This document shows, one piece after another, positions 1 through 7,984 of a DNA stretch of 64,000 nt (positions within the stretch are counted from its first letter, which is position 1; each line of letters opens with the position of its first letter). This stretch comes from Streptomyces sp. HUAS YS2 (lineage in GTDB: Bacteria > Actinomycetota > Actinomycetes > Streptomycetales > Streptomycetaceae), in assembly GCF_033343995.1 (NCBI RefSeq), contig NZ_CP137573.1, positions 2,823,001 to 2,887,000 on the forward strand, given 5' to 3'. The position numbers were made by a program, and so were the translations under genes. Below the pieces are notes generated by a model, which had not been told where the DNA came from, ran no database searches, and saw only the letters and a program-made list of their open reading frames with translations.

Positions 1-43
1 GGTCCGGGGCCTTCCGCGTGCTTCGTGCCGTGAGGCGTGAGGT

Positions 44-1222
44 CTAGTAGACCGGCTTCTCGGGCTCGATCTGGTGGACCCAGCCGATCACTCCGCCGCC
101 GACGTGCACCGCGTCCGCGAAGCCCGCGGACTTCAGCACCGCGAGGACTTCCGCACTGCGGACACCCGTCTTGCAGTGCAGGACGATCCGCTTGTCCTGC
201 GGGAGGTCCTGGAGGGCGTTGCCCATCAGGAACTCGTTCTTCGGGATCAGCCGCGCGCCGGGGATCGAGACGATCTCGTACTCGTTGATCTCACGGACGT
301 CGATGATGTCGATGTTCTCGCCGTCGTCGATCCACTCCTTGAGCTGCTTCGGAGTGATCGTCGAGCCGAGCGCCGCCTCCTGGGCCTCCTCGGACACGAC
401 GCCGCAGAAGGCCTCGTAGTCGATGAGCTCGGTGACGGTCGGGTTCTCGCCGCAGACCGCGCAGTTCGGGTCCTTGCGGACCTTCACCTGGCGGTACTGC
501 ATCTCCAGGGCGTCGTAGATCATCAGCCGGCCGACCAGCGGGTCGCCCACGCCGGCCAGGACCTTGATCGCCTCGGTGACCTGGATGGAGCCGATGGACG
601 CGCAGAGCACGCCCAGTACGCCGCCCTCGGCGCAGGAGGGGACCATGCCCGGCGGCGGGGGCTCCGGGTAGAGGCAGCGGTAGCAGGGGCCGTACTCGGA
701 CCAGAACACGGAGGCCTGGCCGTCGAAGCGGTAGATCGAGCCCCAGACGTACGGCTTGTTCAGCAGCACGCAGGCGTCGTTGACGAGGTAGCGCGTGGCG
801 AAGTTGTCCGTGCCGTCGACGATCAGGTCGTACTGGCTGAAGATGTCCATCACGTTGTCGGCCTCGAGCCGCTCTTCGTGCAGGATCACGTTCACGTACG
901 GGTTGATGCCGAGGACCGAGTCCTTGGCGGACTCGGCCTTGGAGCGGCCGATGTCGGCCTGGCTGTGGATGATCTGGCGCTGCAGGTTCGACTCGTCGAC
1001 CTCGTCGAACTCCACGATGCCAAGCGTGCCGACACCGGCCGCGGCCAGGTACATCAGGGCCGGCGAACCGAGGCCACCGGCGCCCACACAGAGCACCTTG
1101 GCGTTCTTCAGCCTCTTCTGCCCGTCCATCCCGACGTCGGGGATGATCAGGTGGCGGGAGTACCTGCGGACCTCGTCAACGGTGAGCTCGGCAGCCGGCT
1201 CGACCAGGGGTGGCAGCGACAC
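44..1222 (-). CDS. moeZ: Adenylyltransferase/sulfurtransferase MoeZ
   Basis: A 392-residue cytoplasmic protein that adenylates and then thiolates the C-terminal glycine of small sulfur-carrier proteins (MoaD/ThiS/CysO type) for molybdopterin, cysteine and other sulfur-containing products. The N-terminal ThiF/MoeB-like half shows the nucleotide-binding GAGGLGSP motif near residue 50 and CYRC and CAVC cysteine pairs that would hold zinc. The C-terminal rhodanese domain (about 285-392) has the persulfide loop HCKTGVRS. Length and two-domain order are normal for actinobacterial MoeZ. It lies 72 nt downstream of the spherulin-like gene on the same strand and may be co-transcribed. The first 43 bases of the window, downstream of its stop, hold no gene. 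Confidence 0.95.
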   Translation of the reverse strand: MSLPPLVEPAAELTVDEVRRYSRHLIIPDVGMDGQKRLKNAKVLCVGAGGLGSPALMYLAAAGVGTLGIVEFDEVDESNLQRQIIHSQADIGRSKAESAKDSVLGINPYVNVILHEERLEADNVMDIFSQYDLIVDGTDNFATRYLVNDACVLLNKPYVWGSIYRFDGQASVFWSEYGPCYRCLYPEPPPPGMVPSCAEGGVLGVLCASIGSIQVTEAIKVLAGVGDPLVGRLMIYDALEMQYRQVKVRKDPNCAVCGENPTVTELIDYEAFCGVVSEEAQEAALGSTITPKQLKEWIDDGENIDIIDVREINEYEIVSIPGARLIPKNEFLMGNALQDLPQDKRIVLHCKTGVRSAEVLAVLKSAGFADAVHVGGGVIGWVHQIEPEKPVY

Positions 1223-1294
1223 GGAGACCTCATCAATACAGCTGGTCGGTGAGTCAATACGGTTGTTCTCCCCGTAACACTGCCACGCTGCTTC

Positions 1295-2056
1295 TCATTC
1301 CGAGACACCCGGTCCGATCCGCGAGACGATTTCGTCCCAGTAGCCGGGCAGTGCCTGGAACGGGTCGGTATGTCCGCCACCGTTCGCGGCCCGGTCGCTG
1401 CGATCGGTGAAGAAGATCGTTCCGGCGCCCTGCCAGCGTGCGACCCGCATCGCCTCGTCGAGATGGCTGCGCGGCACCCCGTGGACGAGGTGGACGAACC
1501 GCTCCGGCGGGTAGTCGGCGGTCCACTCCGCCACCTGCGACCAGCGGTAGTCCGTCCACGGGCCGCAGAAGGTGACCAGCTGGTCCGCGGTCTCGGCGTA
1601 GCCCGGGTACGGGTGGCTGCCGTGGCCGAGGACGAGATGCGCCTCGCCGTCGAGGATCGCCTCCAGTGTGGCCGTGGTGCGCCGCACCTCGGGCAGGTCG
1701 ATCCGGTCGGTGGGGCAGCGGTCGAGGTAGTAGCCGTCGACCTTGTACCAGTCGAGGTAGCGGTGGGCGTCCGAGACGATGTCGCCGAAGTCGCGCGAGC
1801 CGTGCCGCAGGTCGAGGTGGCCAAGGACGCGGACCCCCGCGTTCTTCAGCCGCCCGGCCGCCTCCAGGCAGTGCGGGTCGGGCCGGTCCCCCGGCCCGCC
1901 GGCGACGTTGAGCACCGCCCAGTGCAGCGGCGTGCCCGGCCGGGTCAGCTCGGCCCACTCGACCGGGGCGAGCAGCGGGTGCGCGTACCCGGGGACGCCG
2001 AAGCCCATCTCGCTGAGCGCCCCGGTGACACCGGTGCGCGTGGTCAGATGCGGCAT
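1295..2056 (-). CDS. Spherulation-specific family 4 (GH135/GH114-like) protein
   Basis: A 253-residue protein resembling the spherulin-4 family, whose fungal members (Sph3, GH135) cut galactosaminogalactan; related GH114 and GH166 enzymes act on GalNAc polymers. It begins with a barrel-like segment (GFGVPGYAHPLL, then HWAVLNVAGGPG) and has the strand VDGYYLD where such enzymes carry catalytic acids. Here the residue after the conserved Asp is Arg, which may weaken or change activity. There is no signal peptide or membrane segment, so it is predicted to be cytoplasmic, unlike PelA or Sph3. It overlaps the upstream epimerase gene by 13 nt, indicating translational coupling. Family membership is fairly sure; hydrolase activity and substrate are inferred. 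Confidence 0.75.
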   Translation of the reverse strand: MPHLTTRTGVTGALSEMGFGVPGYAHPLLAPVEWAELTRPGTPLHWAVLNVAGGPGDRPDPHCLEAAGRLKNAGVRVLGHLDLRHGSRDFGDIVSDAHRYLDWYKVDGYYLDRCPTDRIDLPEVRRTTATLEAILDGEAHLVLGHGSHPYPGYAETADQLVTFCGPWTDYRWSQVAEWTADYPPERFVHLVHGVPRSHLDEAMRVARWQGAGTIFFTDRSDRAANGGGHTDPFQALPGYWDEIVSRIGPGVSE

Positions 2057-3012
2057 GCCGCCTCCATCCAGATGTCGGCGAGCGACTCCTCCAGGTTGAT
2101 CCGGGGGCGCCAGCCGAGCCGGTCGCGGGCGGTGCGGACGTCCGCCTGCTGCCAGGGTCCGCAGCCATCCGGGTACGGGTAGGGCGGGCCGGCGACGTGG
2201 TGCTGGTGGTCGATGCCGGCCTCGCTGCGCGGGGCGCCGATGACCGGGCGGCCGGGCGGGCCGTCGAGCTCGTGCAGGCTGCCGGCGTAGCCGGCCACCC
2301 TGGCCAGGACGGCGGCGGCGTCCCTGAGCCGTACGGCACGTCCGGTGCCGATGTTGACGACGCCCTGCGCGGCGGAGAGCGAGGCCGCGTGGACGGCCCG
2401 GGCCACGTCGCGTACGTCGACGAAGTCGCGCTGGACGCCGAGGCCGGCCAGCTTCAGCTCGCCGTCGCCGGACTGCATCGCCCGGCGCATCGCCTCGGCG
2501 AGCCGGCCGAGCGGGGAGCCGGCCGGGGTGCCGGGGCCGACCGGCGAGAAGACCCGCAGCACCACGGCGTCGAGGCCGGAGCCGAGGACCAGCTCGGTGG
2601 CGGCGAGCTTGGACACGCCGTACGGGCCGCCGGGGCGCGGCACCGCGTCCTCGGCGGTGGAGGAGCCGGGCTGCGAGGGCCCGTACTCCGAGGCGCAGCC
2701 GAGCTGGACGAGCCGGGCGCCGCAGCCGCTGCGGCGCAGGGCCTCGCAGACGGTGGCGACGGCGACCGTGTTGTGCCGGGTCAGCTCGCGGGCCCCGCCC
2801 CGGGTGGCGCCGGCGCAGTTGACGACGACGCCCGGGTGGACGGCGTCGAGGAAGCGGGTGAGCGCGCCGGGGCTGCCCCCGGCCAGGTCGAACCGCACGT
2901 CGGCGTCGTCGCCGCGGCCCAGCGCGGTGAGGTGCACCGCCGGGTCGGCGAGCAGTCGGTCGGCGACGAAGCGGCCGAGGAATCCATTGGCTCCGAGCAG
3001 CAGCACCCTCAT
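2044..3012 (-). CDS. NAD-dependent epimerase/dehydratase (extended SDR)
   Basis: A 322-residue nucleotide-sugar SDR. The N-terminal Rossmann motif GANGFLG (residues 7-13) binds NAD(P), and the catalytic region has a serine (CASEYGPS) followed by the YGVSK Tyr/Lys pair. The open frame continues far upstream, but ATG at 3012 gives an N-terminus starting directly on the first beta strand and is preceded by AAGGGG. The gene overlaps the spherulin-like gene and follows the membrane protein by 128 nt. By context it could interconvert UDP-GlcNAc and UDP-GalNAc for the glycosyltransferase upstream, as PelX or fungal Uge3 do. Substrate specificity cannot be read from the sequence. Confidence 0.85.
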   Translation of the reverse strand: MRVLLLGANGFLGRFVADRLLADPAVHLTALGRGDDADVRFDLAGGSPGALTRFLDAVHPGVVVNCAGATRGGARELTRHNTVAVATVCEALRRSGCGARLVQLGCASEYGPSQPGSSTAEDAVPRPGGPYGVSKLAATELVLGSGLDAVVLRVFSPVGPGTPAGSPLGRLAEAMRRAMQSGDGELKLAGLGVQRDFVDVRDVARAVHAASLSAAQGVVNIGTGRAVRLRDAAAVLARVAGYAGSLHELDGPPGRPVIGAPRSEAGIDHQHHVAGPPYPYPDGCGPWQQADVRTARDRLGWRPRINLEESLADIWMEAACRI

Positions 3013-3140
3013 CGTGCGGCCCCTTCGTGCCGACCGGCCGGTGCTGGGGGTTGGGGGGTCATCTGTGGTGTCTCCTTGGGATGCGTGGGTCGCGAGGGGC
3101 ACGCCCGCGGCGTCGGCTCCGCGGGTGCGCCGGGCGGGGG

Positions 3141-4226
3141 TCAGGGGGTGGGCGCGGCGTCGGCGTGGGCCGAGGCGCGGGAGAGGGCGACGGTGGCGTG
3201 CGCGAGGAGCGCGAGCGCCGCCGTGCCGCAGACGAGGGCGGGTACCGCGGCGGGGCCCCAGGCGTCCACGACGGCGCGGACCGGGGCGGCGAGAGGGTGG
3301 AGGCCGGGGAGCCGGCCGGCAAGCACGCTCGCGAGGGCGAGCGCCTCGGCGGCGCAGGCCGCGCCGAGTGCGGCGGCGGCCGCCTCGGGGCGGCCGTGCA
3401 CGGTGAGCAGCCGGGCGATCAGCAGCAGGACGCCGAGGGCGACCGTGCCGTACGGCGCTCCCGCGGCGGCCGACAGGGCGGTCAGCGCGAGGAGCTGGAG
3501 CCCGACGGCGGCGAGCAGCAGCGGCCGGACGCCGGTGGCGAAGTCGTCCAGACCCCGGCTGGCGGCGAGCCGGCGGCGGGCCCGCCCGGAGAACAGCCGG
3601 GCACACCACGCGGCGGGGGCGACGGAGAGCGCGAGGACGAGGAGCGGGGCGGGGGCGAGGGGCCAGAGCGCGTCGGGGCCGCCGCCGACCAGGGCCTGGA
3701 GGAGGCCGTCGCCGGCGACCGCGTAGCCGAGCAGCCACAGGGTCCACAGGACGGTGCTGCGGGCGGGGCGGCCTGGGGCGGCGCGCAGCGGGCCGCGCCG
3801 GACGGCGGCGACGCCCGCGGCCGCCAGGGCGAGGACGGCGGCCACGCCGACGCCGAGGCGGGCGGGGCCCTCGGTCAGGGCGAGGCCGCCGGCCGCGACC
3901 AGGGCGACCGCGCCGGGCGCGAGGACGAGCCCGGCCCAGGCCGCGACCGGCTCGGCCGGGGGCGCGGCGGCGGGGCGGGGCGGTTCGCCGCCGCGCGGCA
4001 CCCGGGCGTACAACTCCTCGGCGAGCGAGAACACGTCCCGGTGCCGGAACCGGGCGGCGGTCCGGTCGGTGACCCCGTGGATCTCGAGACCGGCGGCGAT
4101 CTCCAGCGGGTCGACGGCCCCCTCGACCAGCTCGCGATGCCGGTGCAGCAGCGCCTTGACGGGGTCGCCGTTCCCACGCCGGGGCGCGGCGGGTCCAGGA
4201 CTGGTGGCTGCGGCGGAGCCGCGCAT
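3141..4226 (-). CDS. Polytopic membrane protein of the putative polysaccharide locus
   Basis: A 361-residue protein with a roughly 90-residue soluble N-terminus containing the charged stretch GVTDRTAARFRHRDVFSLAE, then about eight hydrophobic segments (near residues 94-117, 123-141, 157-179, 187-211, 235-259, 263-281, 286-310 and 330-352). I do not recognise a named family. Its place directly after a PelF-like glycosyltransferase suggests the membrane partner or exporter for the polymer, as PelG is for PelF, but PelG is longer with more helices. ATG at 4226 is chosen because GAAGGAGG lies 8 nt upstream; an upstream in-frame ATG at 4253 would overlap the glycosyltransferase. It is very rich in Ala, Leu and Gly. 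Confidence 0.7.
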   Translation of the reverse strand: MRGSAAATSPGPAAPRRGNGDPVKALLHRHRELVEGAVDPLEIAAGLEIHGVTDRTAARFRHRDVFSLAEELYARVPRGGEPPRPAAAPPAEPVAAWAGLVLAPGAVALVAAGGLALTEGPARLGVGVAAVLALAAAGVAAVRRGPLRAAPGRPARSTVLWTLWLLGYAVAGDGLLQALVGGGPDALWPLAPAPLLVLALSVAPAAWCARLFSGRARRRLAASRGLDDFATGVRPLLLAAVGLQLLALTALSAAAGAPYGTVALGVLLLIARLLTVHGRPEAAAAALGAACAAEALALASVLAGRLPGLHPLAAPVRAVVDAWGPAAVPALVCGTAALALLAHATVALSRASAHADAAPTP

Positions 4227-4239
4227 GGATGTGCCTCCT

Positions 4240-6234
4240 TCAGGCATCGGCACTCACCGGCCGTTCCTCCCCGGCCGCCTCGGCCGGAGTCCGGCCGGGG
4301 GCGACTGCGGCCGGGCTCCGGTCCGAGCCGGGCGGCTCGGACGCCGCCGACGGCCCGGTCGCGGTGTGCGGCCCGGCCTCGTCGGCCGGGGTACGGCCAG
4401 GGGCCGTGGTGGCCGGGCGCCGCCCGGAGCGCGGCGCCTCGGCCGCGGGCGACGCCTCGGTGGGGGTGTTGGTGGCCGGGCGCCGGTCCGAGCCGGGCGG
4501 CTCGGACGCCGCCGACGGCCCGGTCGCGGTGTGCGGCCCGGCCTCGTCGGCCGGGGTACGGCCGGGGGCGGTGGTGGTCGTGCACCGGTCGGAGCCCGTC
4601 GGCGCGGTCTGCATCGGCGGCTCGGCCGGGGCGGCCTTCGGGTCCGGGGTACGCGTCGTCCAGTGGCCCGGGAGCGACGCTTCGGCGGGGTGGGCGAAGG
4701 GGACGCCCTCCGCCGTGCCGCGCCGGACCGGGGAGTGGGAGAGCAGTTCCAGGTAGATGCCGCGGAACGCGGCGAGGTTCTGCTCGACGGTGAACAGTTC
4801 GAGCGCGCGGGCGCGGGAGGCAGCGCCGAGCCGGTGCCGGCGTTCGGGGTCGCGCAGCAGCGCGAGGCAGGCGTCGGCGAGCGCCCGCGGGTTGCGCGGC
4901 GGAACGACGAGCCCTGTGCCGCCGATAACCTCGACGACCGCGCCGACGTCCGTGGAGACGGTGGCCCGCGCGCAGAGCATCGCCTCGACGAGGCTGATCG
5001 GGAAGCCCTCTACGACGCTGGAGAGCACGACCACCGCCCCGCCCCCGTACGCGTCGGCGAGGCTCGGCGCCTCGGGCCCGCCGAGTTCCTCGAAGGAGAC
5101 CGGGTTGTCGCCGACCGCGTACTCGTCGGCCGCCTCGTCCGGGAACAGCTGCGCGGCGAGCGCCCGGCAGTGCGCGAGGTAGCTGTCCGCGCCGGGCTCG
5201 CGTACCGGCACGGCGACGATCCGCAGCCGTGCGTCCGGCTGCTCGCGGCGCACCTCGGCGAAGGCGTGCAGCAGCGCGATGAGGTCCTTGGCGGGTTCGA
5301 CCCGGCCGACCCAGACGAGGGTGGCCGGGTCGGCGCCCTCGTCGTCCTCGCCGACCTCCGTGAACCGGCCGGCCGCCATGCCCGGGTAGACCGTGCGCTG
5401 CTTGGCGCGGTCGGCGCCGCACTTCTCCTGCCAGCGGCGGGCGTGCGCGTTGCCGGGGGTGAGGAGGGCCGCCTGCCGGTAGATCTCGGTGGCGAGCCGC
5501 CCGTGGAACGCGGCGAGCAGCGCGCGCACCGGCGCGCCGACGGCCGTCCCGGAGGCGGCGAGGTACTGGCTGCGGAGCTGGACGCCGTACTCGGTGACCA
5601 GCAGCGGCGTGCCGAAGAAGCGTTTGGCCAGCAGGCCGGGAAGCGCCGCCGTTCCACCGGCGGCCGCGTGGCAGAGGTCGACCGCGCCGAGGGTGTCCTC
5701 GGTGTACCAGTCGACCGAGAGCGGCCGCAGCGAGCTCTCCAGTCGGCCTACGAACGCGAGGTGGTCGGGCAAGGCCGCGTCGCGCGCGCCGCCCCGCGCG
5801 CCGGGGGCACGGCAGGCGGACTCCAGGATGCGGACGGCGGGTTCGGAGCGCAGCGCCGCCGCCAGGCCGCCGTGCTCGCGGGCGAGTTCGGCGAGGCCGT
5901 ACAGCCCCTCGGCGAAGTCGTCCGCGGCGGAGGGGGCATCGCCCTCCGTACAGAGCCCGGCGGCCAGCGCGCCGAAGTGCCGGGCGAAGAGCCGCCGGGC
6001 TCGGCGGCCGTGCCGGCGCCCGTCGTCCTCGCGGCCCCAGAGCGGCGCGGTGCTGACCCGGCGCACCTGCTGCGGGAGGTCGACCCAGCCGCCGTCCTCC
6101 TGGCGGGCGCTGCGGGAGAGGGCGTAGAGGTCGAACTCGTGCCGGCCGAGCCCGCGCACGAGCCGGTCGCACCAGAGCCTGGACTCACCCGTGGCATACG
6201 GATAGCCACCCTCGGTGAGCAGTGCGATGCGCAC
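4240..6234 (-). CDS. DUF3492/PelF-like GT4 glycosyltransferase with repeated C-terminal tail
   Basis: A 664-residue retaining glycosyltransferase of the GT4/GT-B type. The N-terminus (RIALLTEGGYPYATGES, then LWCDRLVRGL) fits DUF3492, the acceptor domain of PelF, which polymerises an amino-sugar polysaccharide from UDP-sugars in the cytoplasm. The GT4 donor domain has GRVEPAKDL (about 306) and the EX7E motif EGFPISLVE (about 408-416). After about residue 505 the protein turns into a Pro/Ala/Gly-rich tail with a 55-residue repeat that ordinary PelF lacks. GTG at 6234 follows GGGGGTG. It is the first gene of a minus-strand run leading through the membrane protein, epimerase and spherulin-like protein. 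Confidence 0.82.
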   Translation of the reverse strand: MRIALLTEGGYPYATGESRLWCDRLVRGLGRHEFDLYALSRSARQEDGGWVDLPQQVRRVSTAPLWGREDDGRRHGRRARRLFARHFGALAAGLCTEGDAPSAADDFAEGLYGLAELAREHGGLAAALRSEPAVRILESACRAPGARGGARDAALPDHLAFVGRLESSLRPLSVDWYTEDTLGAVDLCHAAAGGTAALPGLLAKRFFGTPLLVTEYGVQLRSQYLAASGTAVGAPVRALLAAFHGRLATEIYRQAALLTPGNAHARRWQEKCGADRAKQRTVYPGMAAGRFTEVGEDDEGADPATLVWVGRVEPAKDLIALLHAFAEVRREQPDARLRIVAVPVREPGADSYLAHCRALAAQLFPDEAADEYAVGDNPVSFEELGGPEAPSLADAYGGGAVVVLSSVVEGFPISLVEAMLCARATVSTDVGAVVEVIGGTGLVVPPRNPRALADACLALLRDPERRHRLGAASRARALELFTVEQNLAAFRGIYLELLSHSPVRRGTAEGVPFAHPAEASLPGHWTTRTPDPKAAPAEPPMQTAPTGSDRCTTTTAPGRTPADEAGPHTATGPSAASEPPGSDRRPATNTPTEASPAAEAPRSGRRPATTAPGRTPADEAGPHTATGPSAASEPPGSDRSPAAVAPGRTPAEAAGEERPVSADA
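4311..4563. repeat. 88-bp direct repeat in the glycosyltransferase tail
   Basis: Bases 4311-4398 recur at 4476-4563 with a single mismatch (at 4317). The spacing of 165 bp equals 55 codons, so the repeat is in frame and encodes two copies of a segment containing TPADEAGPHTATGPSAASE. Shorter related copies lie between and around them. Confidence 0.9.
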
Positions 6235-6314
6235 GAAAACACACCCCCGATCTCCCTTGCGCGCGGTCGCCGTCGGTCGGACGACTCGCAGCGGGAAGAA
6301 CGTAAGCGGATGTG

Positions 6315-6352
6315 CCGGTGGCGCGACGGACGGTTGTCCGTCGCGCCACCGG
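6315..6352 (-). terminator. Intrinsic terminator after the DUF3152 gene
   Basis: A perfect 17-bp inverted repeat (6315-6331 and 6336-6352) with a GGTT loop. It lies between the end of the DUF3152 gene and the start of the glycosyltransferase on the same strand, so it should separate the two transcripts. It lacks a strong U-tract, as is usual in this GC range. Confidence 0.75.
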
Positions 6353-6463
6353 AAGGGGTGAATGCTCGTAACTTTCCCGACCCGGTCGCGTTCTGTCGCG
6401 GTACGGGGCGAAACGACTACGCTCCGTCAGGCCGGGGTGCCCGCTCGGGGGACGGGCAGACGG

Positions 6464-7978
6464 TCAACTCCCGGGGTGGACCCAGGGGTTGGGACGGCAC
6501 TCGATGCCGTCGATGTCCAGGGACTTGGTCTGCTGCTGCATCACGGGGGCGAGCGCGCCCGGCGTCCTGCAGCTCACGTGTCCGTGGCCGAGCCGGTGGC
6601 CGACCTCGTGGTTGATCAGCATCTGGCGGTACGCGTACATGGCCTTCGGCCCGAAGGTCTCCGAGCCCTGCGCCCACCGGAAGGCGTTGATCATCACGCG
6701 CTGGGTGGAGGCGGAGTCGCAGGAGACGTTGTCGACGGTGGTGTCGAGCCCCGACTTCTCGCACCAGACGCCGGTGGTGCCGGGGCTGGCCAGGGTGATG
6801 ACGAACTCCGGGTCCCCGCTGGAGATCCGCTCGAAGGTCATCTCGCCCTTGCCGGCCCAGCTGCGCTCGTCGTTGAGGGTCTTCTGCACGGCCTTCGCGA
6901 ACAGCGCCGGGTCGAGCCCGAGCCCCTTCTCGACGTCGACCCGGTAGCGGATCTTCCGCCCCTTGCCGGGGGCCTTGTCGAAGCCGGGCACGGCCTCGAA
7001 GTCCCCGGACGCCTTGAGCTTCGGGTCGATCGGGAACTGGCGCGCCATCAGCTGGTCGTACGTGAGCGGCACGGCGGGCTTCACCGGCGCGCCCTGCGAG
7101 GGGGTCGCCCGGTCGTCGGAGCGGTCGGAGCGGGGCGCGTCCTCGACGGCGCGCCCGCCGGCCTCTCCGGCGGACCGGTTGGAGGCGTCCCGGGTGTCCG
7201 TGCCGCCGGCGACCTGGCCGGCGACGACGACGGCGAGGACGGTGGTGACGGCGGCCGCCGCCACACCGGTGAGCGTGCGGCCCTTGCCGCCGGACTTCGC
7301 GGGCGGCTGCTCCTCGTCGGGCAGCGTCCGCGGCTCGGCGTCGGTGTCCCGGAGGTCGTCGAAGGCCTCCAGGTCCTGCGGGAGGGTCTCGCGCCGCGGT
7401 GCCGGTATGAACGGGGTCTGCGAGGCGGTCTGGGCGGGGCCGCCGGCGCGGTGGCGGGGCACGCCCTGCCAGTCGCCGTACCGCTGGGGCGGCGGCGGAG
7501 CGCCTTCGGGATGCTGGGGGTGTCCGCCGCGGACGTCGGGCCCGGGGCCGGCCGGGCCGCCGAGGGCGCCGCCGTAGGGGCCGCCGGGCCGGGCCGCGTA
7601 GCCCTGCGCGCCGTAGGAAGGGGTGCCGTGGGCGGGGGTTCCGTAGTCCGGGCGGCCGTTGTCCTGGCGGCCGTAGGCCGGAGTGCCGTGCGCGGGAGTG
7701 CCGTAGGAAGGGGTCCCGTAGGAAGGGGTGCCGGGGGCTGGGGTGCCGTACCCCGGAGTGCCGTGGGCGGGGGTTCCGTAGTCCTGGCCGCCGTAGGCCG
7801 GGGTGCCGTGCGCGGGGGTGCCGTAGGGCTCCGTCCCGTACCCGGGCGTGCCGTGCGGCGGGGTCTCGGTGGCCGCGCCACCGGACCGGCGGCGGCGTCC
7901 GCTGCCGGGCCTCGCGGCCTCCGGCTCCCCCGGTTTGACGGCCGCGGGAGCGGGGCCCTTGCGACTATGTCGTCCCAC
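6464..7978 (-). CDS. DUF3152 protein, metzincin-like, membrane-anchored
   Basis: A 504-residue protein with three parts. Residues about 40-135 are a degenerate repeat of YGTPAHGTP-like units. A single hydrophobic segment (about 233-258, TGVAAAAVTTVLAVVV) anchors it. The extracellular DUF3152 domain contains HEVGHRLGHGH (about 456-466), which matches the metzincin zinc motif HExxHxxGxxH. Several cysteines in this domain (near GVWCEKSG, NVSCDS, HVSC) may form disulfides. A zinc-dependent peptidase role is inferred from the motif; family function is not established. The repeat-rich N-terminus is predicted to be cytoplasmic. It starts 6 nt after the end of the hydrolase gene on the same strand and matches the position of Rv3207c in mycobacteria. 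Confidence 0.85.
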   Translation of the reverse strand: MGRHSRKGPAPAAVKPGEPEAARPGSGRRRRSGGAATETPPHGTPGYGTEPYGTPAHGTPAYGGQDYGTPAHGTPGYGTPAPGTPSYGTPSYGTPAHGTPAYGRQDNGRPDYGTPAHGTPSYGAQGYAARPGGPYGGALGGPAGPGPDVRGGHPQHPEGAPPPPQRYGDWQGVPRHRAGGPAQTASQTPFIPAPRRETLPQDLEAFDDLRDTDAEPRTLPDEEQPPAKSGGKGRTLTGVAAAAVTTVLAVVVAGQVAGGTDTRDASNRSAGEAGGRAVEDAPRSDRSDDRATPSQGAPVKPAVPLTYDQLMARQFPIDPKLKASGDFEAVPGFDKAPGKGRKIRYRVDVEKGLGLDPALFAKAVQKTLNDERSWAGKGEMTFERISSGDPEFVITLASPGTTGVWCEKSGLDTTVDNVSCDSASTQRVMINAFRWAQGSETFGPKAMYAYRQMLINHEVGHRLGHGHVSCRTPGALAPVMQQQTKSLDIDGIECRPNPWVHPGS

Positions 7979-7984
7979 CCCGGG

